Assembly (NCBI GenBank): GCA_963713965.1
Contig: OY970217.1
Span: 2,170,001 to 2,234,000 of the forward strand
Length of the DNA stretch: 64,000 nucleotides
Origin: CALAGB01 sp963713965
GTDB taxonomy: Bacteria > Chloroflexota > Chloroflexia > Thermomicrobiales > Thermomicrobiaceae
Direction: 5' to 3'
This document shows, one piece after another, positions 1 through 8,666 of the stretch. Numbering within the stretch: position 1 is the stretch's first letter; each line of letters begins with the position of its first letter. The notes below the pieces were generated by a model. It did not search any database. It was not told where the DNA came from and worked only from the letters and a program-made list of their open reading frames with translations. The position numbers and the translations under genes were made by a program.

Positions 1-388
1 CAGTTGGGCGCGAACCTGCATCGAAGGCGCGCAGTCGCTCTTCCTCAGACCCTTTGGCCGCGCTGGGATCGGTGAAAGACCAGTGAATGCGCTCGGGATC
101 ACCGGGAAAGAGTGGACAGGTCTCGTTGGCTTGATCGCACAACGTGATGACGTAGTCGAAGTGCTGGTCGAGAAACTCGTCGACCGACTTCGAGCGCGCC
201 CCGGAAATATCGATGTCGATCTCTTGCATGGCCTTCATCGCCAACGGGTGGACACCGCCCGGTTCGGTTCCCGCTGAGGCAACCTCGATTTGGTCGCCCG
301 CGTATTGGCGCAAGAGGCCCTCGGCCATTTGCGAGCGGGCGGAATTGTGCGTGCAGAGGAACAGAACGCGAAGCCGACGCTGGTTCAA
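1..388 (-). CDS. arsC: Thioredoxin-coupled arsenate reductase ArsC (partial)
   Basis: Low-molecular-weight-phosphatase-type arsenate reductase, cut by the left window edge (129 residues visible). It reduces arsenate to arsenite in the cytoplasm so that the efflux pump can remove it. The P-loop CTHNSARS gives the catalytic C12-X5-R18, and C84 and C91 sit in LCDQANETC, matching the three-cysteine relay of thioredoxin-linked ArsC (Cys10/82/89 in the Staphylococcus protein). A DP dipeptide in FTDPS fits the general acid. The start is a TTG at 388-386 behind a GGAAGG ribosome binding site; no ATG fits before the P-loop. It is the last visible gene of the minus-strand ars operon, 82 bp after acr3, and reads as intact as far as it can be seen. 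Confidence 0.93.
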   Translation of the reverse strand, partial: MNQRRLRVLFLCTHNSARSQMAEGLLRQYAGDQIEVASAGTEPGGVHPLAMKAMQEIDIDISGARSKSVDEFLDQHFDYVITLCDQANETCPLFPGDPERIHWSFTDPSAAKGSEEERLRAFDAGSRPT

Positions 389-428
389 GGGGCACCTTCC
401 TTATTGTCGAATAACTCGCCGAATCACA

Positions 429-445
429 TGGGCTTTTCGAGCCCA
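429..445 (-). terminator. Small hairpin between acr3 and arsC
   Basis: TGGGCT (429-434) pairs with AGCCCA (440-445) around a 5-nt loop in the gap between acr3 and arsC. No clear T-run follows, so it may attenuate or protect the transcript rather than end it. Confidence 0.3.
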
Positions 446-470
446 CGTTGACGGTATGTGTGCGTCGTGA

Positions 471-1593
471 TCAGTCGCCCGGAACAACCTCTCGCGTTAG
501 GTTCGCTAATGGCACTTCGCGCGTGAAGAGTCGTCGTTGCAGCCAGAGCGAAACGTAGACCAGGCCGATCAGGACCGGCACCTCGACCAGCGGACCGACC
601 ACGGCCGCAAGCGCCTGACCCGAGCCGATACCGAAGACACCGATGGCGACCGCGATCGCCAGTTCGAAGTTGTTGCTGGCCGCGGTGAATGAGAGGGTGG
701 CGGTTTCGGCATAGCGGAAGCCCAGCAGGTATGAGCCGCCGAAGGCGACGGCGAACATCACGGCGAAATAGACCAGCAGCGGCAGCGCAATACGCAGCAC
801 ATCCAGCGGCAGCGACAGGATCACGTCTCCCTTGAGGGAGAACATCATGACGATGGTGAAGAGGAGTCCGATGATGGCTGTCGGACCGAGCCGCGGGATG
901 AAGCGAGTGTCATACCATTCCTGGCCCTTGGCACGGCCAAGGAAAAAGCGTGTCAGGAAACCGGCCGCCAGCGGAATGCCGAGGAAGATCAGGACGCTGC
1001 GGGCGATGCGCCACATGGAGATATCGACGGTGGCGCTCTCGGCGCCGAACCATCCCGGGACCATTGAGAGATAGAAGTATCCCAGAACCGTATACATCAT
1101 GATCTGGAAGACGGAGTTCAGCGCCACCAGCACCGCCGCGTACTCGTTGTTGCCGCAGGCCAGCATGTTCCAGATCAGGACCATGGCGATACAGCGGGCC
1201 AGCCCCACCAGGATTAGCCCGGTGCGGTATTCGGGCTTGTCGGGGAGGAGCAACCAGGCCAGACCGAACATCAGCGCCGGGCCGAGGATCCAGTTGAGGA
1301 AAAGGGACGTCCCGAGTAGCTTCACATTGCTCAGTCGCCGCCGGAACGCGCTCGTATTTGACCCTGGCCAGCACGGGATACATCATCCAGAGGAGCCCGA
1401 TGGCGATGGGTAAGGAGACCGTATCGACCTGTAGAGAATCGAGCGCGTCGGGAAGTCCGGTAAACAGCTTGCCCAGTGCGACGCCGATCGCCATGGCGAC
1501 GAAGATCCAGATTGGCAGGAACCGATCAAGCGTCGACAGCCGATGGCTCACCGATGCGGTCGACGGCAATGTTCTCGATTGAACCTGTGCCAC
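471..1593 (-). pseudogene. acr3: Arsenite efflux permease Acr3, frameshifted
   Basis: Acr3 (BASS superfamily) arsenite exporter of the inner membrane. Two overlapping frames together give about 374 residues, the usual Acr3 length. The N-terminal part (RFLPIWIFVAMAIGVALG to YPVLARVKYE) reads from a GTG at 1593, which follows a GAGGAGGAG ribosome binding site. The rest (KLLGTSLFLNWILGPALMF, then the ACGNNEYAAVLVALNSVFQI transport motif) is in another frame ending at 471. The break lies at about 1350, where GAGCGCG would read through if one C were absent. If the frameshift is real, the pump lacks its first two to three membrane segments or is not made, although a GTG at 1325 could start a truncated 284-residue product. 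An assembly error is an equal possibility, since the neighbouring arsA and osmC-like genes carry similar single-base shifts. Confidence 0.85.
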
Positions 1594-2074
1594 CCTGAGC
1601 TCCTCCTCACGCTCGTGCGGACGTTGCATCGCTCCGCTGCCCATGTCTGAACCTTCTGTGGCGATTCGACGATGATCTCGCCGTCGACGTCGCAGATCGC
1701 CGCCAGGGTGTTGTAGATCGTGCCGAATTTCTTGATGTTGCGATGCAGGAGATCGACCCGTTGCGCCGGTTCGTCCGTCTGCAGATGCAGCGTGTAGCTG
1801 ACGCGCGTCATGCGTGGTGGGGATGCCTGGCGCTCGGACGTCACGTCGATCGACGCGCCCTCGTACCGGAACGGAACATGCGCGAAAACCGCTCGACGTT
1901 CTTGAGCACGCAGGCGGCAAAGGCGAGCGTCAGCAGGTCCGCCGGACCTGGTAGGACGTCGCTCTGGCCATCGGACGTATCGAAGACGATCTCGGTCTCC
2001 TTGATCGTCGATGTCGACTTGCCCGCTCCAACTACGTGTGCTTCGACGTGGTATGCGTGTTGCTGCTGGCTCAT
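1548..2074 (-). pseudogene. OsmC-like protein in ars operon, frameshifted
   Basis: OsmC/OhrA-fold small protein, probably thiol-peroxide related, between arsA and acr3. It starts at ATG 2074 (MSQQQHAYHVEAHVVG) behind a GGAG site. The first 60-odd residues (LPGPADLLTLAFAACVLKNV, with the family's conserved Cys) are in one frame. The remainder (PFRYEGASIDV, RVDLLHRNIKKFG, TIYNTLAAICDVDGEI) is in the next. One missing base at about 1876-1877 accounts for the switch: ATG-TTCCG would need one more base to read M-L/V-P-F-R-Y. The second frame runs on to 1548 and overlaps the acr3 GTG start by 46 bp. The family assignment is firm; the function in arsenic resistance is inferred from position only. 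Confidence 0.75.
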
Positions 2075-2196
2075 GCTCTGTGGCTCCGATCGGTCGACAA
2101 CGAGACTTCCGCAGGTGCACTGTAGTCCAGTTGACATAGCAGCGACGTCGCAGAACGACGCGGCGGATTGCATTCACGTGCCAATCAAATGATCCG

Positions 2197-4062
2197 TCAT
2201 CGGCTATTTGCTTCCGCGTGGACCAGCGCGTCGAGTCCCCGGCTACCGATGCCAAGCTCGGGTTGCCACGGAATGACCCACATTCGTCGCGACAGCTCGT
2301 CCTGGACGTTCGCGATATGCGCCTGTTCCCGCTCGATGCGTCCGGAGAGGACCGGATGCCGGGTGCTTCGTCGCGCTGAGCGACTGGTTGACGACCCATC
2401 CGAAGGGCTCGATGCTTGCTCGCCGGAGATCCTCCTGCAAGCGCGCGGCTTCCAGGATCGGCGTGCTGTCCGGTAACGTCACGATCAGCAGTGCGCGCGA
2501 ATGAGGGATCTTGCAGACGCATCAGCGGCGTCGTCAATCGCCCTGACGTGCTCGAGGAATTGCGCAAAATCTCGCGATGATAGGCGCCGGTCGTATCGAG
2601 CAAGAGGAGCGTGTGGCCGGTTGGCGCCGTATCGAGCACCACGAAGCCGCGACGTGCCAGTCCGAGCGTGCGAGAAAATGCGCGGAAGACGGCGATCTCC
2701 TCCGTGCAGGGCGAACGAAGATCCTCCTCGAGCAGCGCGCGTTCTTCCGGCGAAATATCGCCGGCCGCCTTGAATGACGTCGTGCGTGTAGTGCTGGACT
2801 TCAGACACTGGATCGATGCGCGTGACCGCCAGCGTCTCGGGTGCCAGATCGCCCAGGGCGTCGATCAAGTGGGCGGCCGGGTCGGTCGTGGAGAGATGCA
2901 CCTGATGACCGCGCTCCGCCAATGCCACCGCCAGCGCCGCCGCGACTGTGGTCTTCCCTACGCCGCCTTTTCCCATCGTCATGATCACGCCGGGGCCCTC
3001 AGCCTCCAGAGCGTCCACGAGCTCGTCGATGCCTGCGTAGTGCGGTTCCGGGGATATTCTTGGTGGAGGAGACTGCCGCGAATTCGCTTCCGGATGCGCC
3101 AGCGCACGGAGCGCGCCGACGCCGGTCAGGTCATTCGCTACCAACGGAACGGCCGTTGTGGGTAGATCACGTAGCCCTTCCGGGAGGCCGTTCACGGCCT
3201 CCCTCTGCGACCGAATGAGCTCATTGGCCACGCGATCGTCATTGGATGGCCCATACAATACGCCGTTGAGGATGAGCCGCTGGTTGCGCATGCCAAGCGC
3301 CGAGAGTTCCGCACCGGCTCGTGCCGCCTCACGCAGCGCGCTGACCTCCGGCCGGCTTACCAGCACCAGCGAGGTGCGTTCCGGATCGGCCAGGGCATCG
3401 ACCGTCGCCACATAGCGATCCCGCTGCTCCGACAGACCGGCAAGCGGACCAAGACAGCTCGCGCCGTTACGGTTGGATTCGATGAAGCTGCTCCAGGCAC
3501 GCGGCAGGCTGAGCAAGCGCAGCGTGTGGCCAGTCGGCGCGGTGTCGAAGACGACGTGATCGAACGGCCGCTCAAAATCCGGAGCGACGACCAGGCGCGT
3601 GAAAGCGTCGAAAGAGGCGATCTCCACGGTACAGGCGCCCGAAAGCTGCTCCTCCATGGAGCGGATCTGTTCCGGTGGGACACTGCCCCGATATGGACCG
3701 ACGACCCGTTCCCGGTAGTCGGCGGCGGCCTGATGCGGATCGATGTTCACGATACGGAGTCCGGTGACGCCCGGAACGTCCCTCGGCTCGTCTCCGACCG
3801 TCACGCCGAAGACGTCGCCCAGGTTCGAGGCCGGATCGGTGCTGACGAGGAGCACTCTCCGACCGGCATCCGCCAGACGGACCGCGACGGTGCTCGCGAT
3901 GGTCGTTTTGCCGACTCCCCCCTTGCCGGTGAAGAAGAGGAAAGGCGACGTCCAATCGTCCCAGTTCATCGCTGGTGGTACATCCAGGATTGCCGTTGAA
4001 TCTTCGGCGACGTTGCCGCCATGCGTGGGATTTTTCGGTTTGCGCTCAGGTAGTTCAGTCAT
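2197..4062 (-). pseudogene. arsA: Arsenite-translocating ATPase ArsA, three frameshifts
   Basis: ArsA/GET3-type ATPase with two nucleotide-binding halves, which energises arsenite export. The first half has P-loop GKGGVGKTT near residue 46 and the DTAPTGHTLRLL signature. The second half has P-loop MGKGGVGKTT, and its DTAPTGHTLLLL and EEDLRSPCTEEIAVF signatures lie in a different frame. Reading the whole family sequence needs three frame changes, near 2768, 2493-2499 and 2345-2353. Each equals one inserted base, so the original frame returns for the last segment (SGRIEREQAHIANVQDEL to the TGA at 2199-2197). Full length would be about 621 residues. The start is ATG 4062, inside a second ArsR-type palindrome. 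The uninterrupted part would be a 525-residue product with a scrambled tail. Either the A2 half has decayed or this stretch is poorly assembled. Confidence 0.85.
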
Positions 4063-4072
4063 CGTTGAACTA
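4051..4072. promoter_or_regulatory. Second ArsR-type operator over the arsA start codon
   Basis: Inverted repeat TAGTTCAG (4051-4058), 6-bp spacer, TTGAACTA (4065-4072). Arm sequence and spacing equal those of the palindrome upstream of arsR except for one base. The arsA ATG (4062-4060) lies in the spacer, so a bound repressor would sit on the translation start region. That points to roadblock or an internal promoter control. Confidence 0.7.
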
Positions 4073-4131
4073 TTTGTCCAAATGTAGGGCGCGATGTCGC
4101 GCCGGCCAATCTTCCTTCTCGAGCCGCTCGA

Positions 4132-4485
4132 TCAGCGATCTGTCGCGATCCCGCAGCGTGGTTCGCGGTGTTGGATGCGCGCTGGGTCAAAGGTCGCGCC
4201 CAGGACGCCGTGCAGGTCGCGCAGCATCTCCGCGTTGAGCGAGTAGTAGACCCAGCGCGCATCAATCGGATCACGCCGGGCGACGATGAGGTCGGCGCGC
4301 CGCAGAACGCCCAGATGATGCGAAATCAGGTTGGGGGCCAGACCAAGCTCGTCGCCAAGCTCGCAGTTGCAGAATTCGCCCTCCATCAGGAGGGTGACGA
4401 TCCTCAGCCGGGTCACATCCCCGAGGGTCTTCAATGACTGGGCGAGTCGCGGCAGGCTCTCCACGTCTTTGGTTGTCGTGACCAT
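4132..4485 (-). CDS. arsR: ArsR-family arsenic-responsive repressor
   Basis: Winged-helix ArsR/SmtB repressor of 117 residues and first gene of the ars operon. The CNC pair in EGEFCNCELGDEL matches the alpha-3 ELCVCDL-type arsenite site of the family, next to the recognition helix (LAPNLISHHLGVLRRADLI). Arsenite binding would release it from DNA. The start ATG 4485 follows a GGAAGG site; upstream in-frame codons run back into the operator and are not needed. Its likely targets are the two TAGTTCAA-N6-TTGAACTA palindromes at 4516-4537 and 4051-4072, so it should repress itself and arsA onward. It reads intact, unlike the arsA, osmC-like and acr3 genes downstream. Confidence 0.92.
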   Translation of the reverse strand: MVTTTKDVESLPRLAQSLKTLGDVTRLRIVTLLMEGEFCNCELGDELGLAPNLISHHLGVLRRADLIVARRDPIDARWVYYSLNAEMLRDLHGVLGATFDPARIQHREPRCGIATDR

Positions 4486-4515
4486 GGTGTGTCGCCTTCC
4501 GCTGGTCCGTCTAAG

Positions 4516-4537
4516 TAGTTCAACACTGATTGAACTA
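4516..4537. promoter_or_regulatory. ArsR operator upstream of arsR
   Basis: Perfect 8-bp inverted repeat TAGTTCAA (4516-4523), spacer CACTGA, TTGAACTA (4530-4537), 31 bp before the arsR start. Size, symmetry and position fit autoregulation by the adjacent repressor. Confidence 0.8.
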
Positions 4538-4736
4538 TAGAGCGATGAGAAGAACCATGTCAAGCATGCGGCGTGAGAAGGAGGACTGAAGGCGCCGGAT
4601 CAGCTTCGGCAGTTCGTGCAATCGACGGCAGCCGGACGCACGGCTCCGCTCGAACGCATGGTCGACGTAGCGGTCGCGGTCTTTCTGGCAGCCTACGGCT
4701 CGTCGAGGCCGCTCGCGAGATCGATCACAGACGCCG

Positions 4737-6014
4737 TCAGTTTGTCGTGGGGTTTGTGATTGAGTGTGCGTTTGGCGACGCGATGTCGTCCAGGTCTTCG
4801 CCGAAGTAATGACGCCGGGCCGCTTCGTCGGTCACCAGGCCGTCTGGCCCAGTGACGTCCATGCGGGCGAAGCCGCCCCGGTTGGGATCGGCCTCCCGCG
4901 CCCGTCCCACGCGTTCTCGACGTGCATCCGCTTCTGGCCCGACCTCGGTCATCAAGATTGCGAGCCACTGCAGGCAATCGCGCAACACGCTGTAGTAGGT
5001 CGCGCGCTCAGCTTCGTAGGCGCGTAGCGTCGTATCCCAATCCTCCCCGCTAGTAAGGCGATCGCGGATCACACGGACGTCGCGGAAGCAGAGGGATAAG
5101 CCATGCCCGCCACTTGGATCATTGGCGCCGGCCGCGTCGCCAATCAAGACGACACCATCGTTGTACAGACGGTCAGACCAGATATCGGCGTTGGGGAAGA
5201 AGGCAAGTGGACCGATCGGGCGTGCGTCCGCGAAGGCCCCCTCGGGAAAGACCGAAGCGCAGCAGGCGATGTAGTCCGCGATATGCTCCCGGCCACGTAA
5301 GGGGGCGACGACCTCATCGTTGCCGACGACGTATGTGCGCACACGACCGCCACCTTGCGGAAAGAGAAGAACCATCCCACCAGCGAGCCCGGCGGTGGCG
5401 AAGGTGTCGTCTGGCAGCGCGACGTCATCCAGCAGGCAGCCACCGACCTGATGATGGGCCGGCTCGCGCACGGTTTTAGCGCCAACCCAGCGCCGGGCAA
5501 CTGACTGGCGGCCGTCGGCCCCGATCAGGAGTCGCGCATGTACGTCGTACTCACTGGAATCCGTCTCGACGTGCAGACGAGGCGACGGGCCGCGAGAGAA
5601 GCCAGTGACGCGTGCGGGGCGTAGCACGCGCACGCCGCTTTCGCTGGCGTGATCCAGCAACGCCGACTGCAGGGCCGGATGGTAGACAGCCACCTCATTA
5701 GGGACGTCAGGTCCGAGGACGGCGTAGCGCCCACCACCGGCAGGAGTGCGGTTCGCATAACCCTCCCAGAGAGGAAGCTGATTCGCTCCGGCGCTTTGCA
5801 GGACGTCGGCAAGTCCCAACGCCTGGACCTCACGCATACCCCACGGATGGATCGATTCGCCGCGGACGCGATCTCGAAAGCGCACCTCCCGTTCGATCAG
5901 CACCACGCTCAGGCCTGTACTCGCCAGGACGGCGGCGACGCTGGATCCCGCCACGCCACCGCCAACCACGGCAACATCGGCGATCAATCGGGTGGAATCG
6001 ACGGTCGTCCGCAT
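4737..6014 (-). CDS. FAD-dependent monooxygenase (PHBH/UbiH-like fold)
   Basis: Flavoprotein of 425 residues. The N-terminal dinucleotide motif VGGGVAGSS (about residues 17-25) leads into an E-R-ending ADP-ribose strand (LIEREVRFRDRVRGESI). The LLIGADGRQSVARR motif is near the middle, and the second FAD/NAD(P)H motif GDAAGANDPSGGHGLSL follows; together these are the signatures of the p-hydroxybenzoate-hydroxylase group. The substrate cannot be told from sequence. Such enzymes hydroxylate or epoxidise aromatic, polyketide or prenyl substrates, or act as geranylgeranyl-type reductases. It starts at ATG 6014 and stands alone between the ars operon and a divergent DUF3309 gene. No membrane segments or signal peptide are visible. 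Confidence 0.8.
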   Translation of the reverse strand: MRTTVDSTRLIADVAVVGGGVAGSSVAAVLASTGLSVVLIEREVRFRDRVRGESIHPWGMREVQALGLADVLQSAGANQLPLWEGYANRTPAGGGRYAVLGPDVPNEVAVYHPALQSALLDHASESGVRVLRPARVTGFSRGPSPRLHVETDSSEYDVHARLLIGADGRQSVARRWVGAKTVREPAHHQVGGCLLDDVALPDDTFATAGLAGGMVLLFPQGGGRVRTYVVGNDEVVAPLRGREHIADYIACCASVFPEGAFADARPIGPLAFFPNADIWSDRLYNDGVVLIGDAAGANDPSGGHGLSLCFRDVRVIRDRLTSGEDWDTTLRAYEAERATYYSVLRDCLQWLAILMTEVGPEADARRERVGRAREADPNRGGFARMDVTGPDGLVTDEAARRHYFGEDLDDIASPNAHSITNPTTN

Positions 6015-6290
6015 GGTGGTCTCAACCTCGTCATGTGTGCAGGGAAAACGACACGCAGATTATGAGTGATCGATGTTACCGGGTAAAGACTGACGAACCC
6101 TGTTGCGTTGCCGTTGGTTGGCTTCGCGGCCCGCTCACTCGCGGTGCACCATCACCTCTCCAACCCAATGTTTACGTGCCCGCCGGCGCCGTGAAGATCG
6201 GGCATTCAGAGCATCTGGAACAACTCCTGCGTTATGGCGGTGGTTGTGCATTCACGGAATGCGGGACTTTTCGGAAAGGAAGTGACAAAC

Positions 6291-6443
6291 ATGCCACTGA
6301 TATTGGTGATTATTCTGATCGTGCTGATTCTGGCGGTCATCCCGGTTTGGCCATACAGCAATCGTTGGGGTTACTATCCTGGAGGAGGGTTGGGCACCAT
6401 CTTGCTCATCATTCTGATCCTCTGGTTGCTCGGAGTCTTCTAA
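6291..6443 (+). CDS. DUF3309-family small membrane protein
   Basis: Fifty-residue hydrophobic protein with two membrane segments (LILVIILIVLILAVIPVWPY and LGTILLIILILWLLGVF) joined by a short NRWGYYPGGG loop, the hallmark of DUF3309. The function of the family is unknown. The start ATG 6291 has an AAAGGAAG ribosome binding site, so the in-frame codons from 6234 are untranslated leader. A GC hairpin follows directly. Confidence 0.88.
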   Translation: MPLILVIILIVLILAVIPVWPYSNRWGYYPGGGLGTILLIILILWLLGVF

Positions 6444-6458
6444 GAATGACGACCACAC

Positions 6459-6479
6459 GCCGGGGCGGTTCGCCCCGGC
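6459..6479 (+). terminator. GC-rich hairpin after the DUF3309 gene
   Basis: GCCGGGGCG (6459-6467) and CGCCCCGGC (6471-6479) form a perfect 9-bp stem with a GTT loop, 15 bp after the stop codon. There is no strong T-run, but its place between two converging genes suits transcript ending for both strands. Confidence 0.6.
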
Positions 6480-6528
6480 ACGTTATCTCTGCCTGGTCTG
6501 TGTTGCGTGTGAGCGATCTCCTGATAAG

Positions 6529-7011
6529 CTACTGGTCTCGCGCAATCGCGGCGGTCTCGGAAATTGAGCGGTCGGCCGGAGCGCGCGCCGTACCGTCTGG
6601 TCGATTGGCAGGGCCAATCAGTTCAGTGACCATCGTCAATAATTCTTGAATATCAAACGGCTTCGCCAGGAAACGCTGTCCCCCAAAGCGATGCTGCTCC
6701 ATCACGGCCCGATCGAGCAAGGTTTGATCGGTCGAGAAGACGATCACCGGAATATTGCGGGTGTTCGCTTCTTGCTGCAGGTGCTCCAGCAAGTCCCAAC
6801 CGACCTCCTGGCCAATCACCAGATCGACCATCAGCAAGTTGGGCTGCAATGCGGAAATCTGATCCCAGGTTCGGGGAACGTAGTTCGTCGTCGTGACGTT
6901 ATAGTGCTCCGCTTGCAGCAGCTCGCGAATGAAATCAAGCACCATCACTGAACCGTTGACTACGAAAACGTGTTTGTTCCCTGGTTCCAAATGTTGTGCA
7001 TCACGAGCCAT
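6529..7011 (-). CDS. Stand-alone receiver-like protein with altered acidic pocket
   Basis: CheY-like fold of 160 residues with no output domain. The phospho-acceptor strand NLLMVDLVIG keeps the Asp, and FLAKPFD keeps the switch Lys. The N-terminal acid pair normally seen after the first strand is replaced: VFVVNGSVMVLDF has N-G-S where D-D/E-D usually stand. Metal binding and phosphorylation may therefore be weak, or the protein may be a pseudo-receiver. It starts at ATG 7011 behind GAGGAA. Neighbouring genes encode a HisKA-only protein and an intact receiver, suggesting one dispersed signalling set. Confidence 0.8.
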   Translation of the reverse strand: MARDAQHLEPGNKHVFVVNGSVMVLDFIRELLQAEHYNVTTTNYVPRTWDQISALQPNLLMVDLVIGQEVGWDLLEHLQQEANTRNIPVIVFSTDQTLLDRAVMEQHRFGGQRFLAKPFDIQELLTMVTELIGPANRPDGTARAPADRSISETAAIARDQ

Positions 7012-7407
7012 CAATTCCTCCCAGGCATCTATTTGACGGCTTATACCAGGTGCGGGTTAGGCACCATGGACGAATCGCCGCGCAAACGCGCGACATGTGA
7101 GCGCGCCCGCTCCGAGCGGGTCATTTGCGCGAATATTACGACAACCCTGCCACCAAATACACGTCAACTTCGTGCGACAAGCACGCGTCAAACGCCAACG
7201 TACGCCCATTCCGGATCATGACACGCGCCACTCACTCTATAAGCGCGTGACGCTCACTGTGGTTCCACTTGTTCTCAGAACTCCCGTGCGGATGCCCAGG
7301 TTTCTAGACCGTAATAATATCCCAGAGCTACGCAGTTTTGGTTGTGGTAACAGTCATTTCGGGCCGTTGATGTGTGATGGGAAGGAACCTTACGGGGTCT
7401 GAGGTCG
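7012..7407. other. Gene-free stretch between signalling genes
   Basis: 396 bp upstream of the receiver-like gene and downstream of the HisKA protein. No open frame resembles a known protein. Short GC palindromes around 7090-7130 are present, but no promoter or terminator could be assigned with confidence. Confidence 0.4.
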
Positions 7408-7674
7408 TCAGCTGGCGTCGTCCGGGCATTCCTGGCTGCGCTGCTCACGGTTCTTGATCTCCGACGAAGCCTCATGGGCGTTCGTGCGTTCCCAATCGGC
7501 CAGCATGCTCCGCATTCGCTCGATTTGGCCTTCGAGCGTCACGAGATATTTGCGGCAGCGAGGGGTGGCATCAGATTGGTCGAGCTCACGACGTGTGAGT
7601 TGGGCGTAGCCCTTGATCACGGTGAGGTGTGTTCGAATGTCATGCAAGTTGCGCGGGCGCCCACACGCGTCCAT
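7408..7674 (-). CDS. HisKA-only dimerisation/phosphotransfer protein
   Basis: Short protein of 88 residues whose core NLHDIRTHLTVIKGYAQLTRR matches the H-box of histidine kinases (SHELRTPLTAIKGYAQ type), with the His kept. It lacks N, G1 and G2 boxes, so it cannot bind ATP and is not a kinase alone. The start ATG 7674 has an AGGA site; the longer in-frame extension to 7959 has no family resemblance and overlaps the next gene's leader. It could be a phosphotransfer or dimerisation partner for the receivers at 6529-7011 and 7953-8351, or the remnant of a kinase that lost its catalytic domain. The intact frame and ribosome binding site argue for a real gene. Confidence 0.6.
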   Translation of the reverse strand: MDACGRPRNLHDIRTHLTVIKGYAQLTRRELDQSDATPRCRKYLVTLEGQIERMRSMLADWERTNAHEASSEIKNREQRSQECPDDAS

Positions 7675-7952
7675 GAGTGATCCTGTTCCATACCAATTGA
7701 CCCGATACCCGGCGACTCGCGAGGTCGCCTCACCACTCACAGAGTGGCAAGACTCCTGCCGCGATCTCAATACGAATACATGCCCGGATTCACCTTGATG
7801 CTCGGTCGCCAGGAACACGGTTTCGTAGAGTTCGAACGCGGCAGCTTCGCCCGCGTGCCTTTCATCCAGCCGAAAAGATGATAGGCTACCGGCGCTACGC
7901 GACAACCAGACTGACACGTTCGCTGTTGCTGGCAAAGGGGGAAGGGCGATCG

Positions 7953-8351
7953 ATGGCACGGGTTTCGGTGATCAACGACGACACTGCGTTCCTGGCTCTG
8001 ATGCATGACGTCCTCGAGGATGCAGGATATGAGGTCTTCCTGCATCGAGAGGGTGCGCAAGCGCACCCACGAGTCAAGGAGGAACAACCCGATCTCATTA
8101 TTCTGGACATCCGCATGGAGCACCCGGACAGCGGCTGGTTGGTCCTCGAACTCCTCCGACTGGATCCGGCCACATCCGACCTGCCAGTGATCGTCTGCTC
8201 GGCGGACACGATCGCGCTGCAAGCAAAGGAAGAGATGCTGCGTCGGCAGGATTGTCAGATTCTCGAGAAGCCGTTCGATCTCGACATGTTGCTCGCGATG
8301 GTCAACGAGAAGATCGGCCTGCCAGAGGAGCAACTCGCGGGCGAGGGATGA
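7953..8351 (+). CDS. Stand-alone response regulator receiver
   Basis: CheY-like receiver of 132 residues. It has the acid pair in VSVINDDTAFL, phospho-acceptor Asp in DLIILDIRME, Thr/Ser position in VIVCSADT and Lys in ILEKPFDLD, so all catalytic residues are present. No output domain follows. The start ATG 7953 has a strong GGGGAAGGG ribosome binding site; upstream in-frame codons are leader. It is divergent from the HisKA-only gene 279 bp away, which suggests a shared control region and a joint pathway. Confidence 0.85.
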   Translation: MARVSVINDDTAFLALMHDVLEDAGYEVFLHREGAQAHPRVKEEQPDLIILDIRMEHPDSGWLVLELLRLDPATSDLPVIVCSADTIALQAKEEMLRRQDCQILEKPFDLDMLLAMVNEKIGLPEEQLAGEG

Positions 8352-8666
8352 CGACGGGTGATCTGCCCAACGCAACAGACAATCGTGCCTCGAATTCGCG
8401 CTCGGTGAGTTATGAGGTTGTCGGCTGACCGCTGATCACGGTCTTTCGCGGGTAGAATCGGTCGTCTCGGTACGCCTTCGTGACGTGTCCACGAATTCGA
8501 CCGTCAGAGTTCCGCTCGACGGTTTGGGCTGGCTCGAGAGGCTGCCCGTCGCTCGACGAAGGCGGGCAGGGACGGCCGATTCTACACTGCTGGCAGCGAC
8601 GGAAGGCTGTGGAGAAGCGTTGAAATAAGGTGAAGCTCTAGCCTATCACTAGCGCGTCGACCGCGC
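8352..8666. other. Gene-free stretch with one hairpin
   Basis: 315 bp between the receiver gene and the converging DUF389 gene. CTGCCCG (8542-8548) and CGGGCAG (8563-8569) can form a 7-bp stem that may serve as a terminator. Nothing else was recognised. Confidence 0.4.

Noticed and set aside
1548..2642. A single 364-codon minus-strand open frame
   Set aside because: It joins pieces of ArsA and the OsmC-like protein through frameshifts and an antisense-like middle with no family resemblance. It is explained by broken arsA and osmC-like genes.
2345..2775. Programmed frameshifting in arsA
   Set aside because: Three separate +1 changes in one gene with no slippery heptamers make programmed control implausible; decay or assembly error is simpler.
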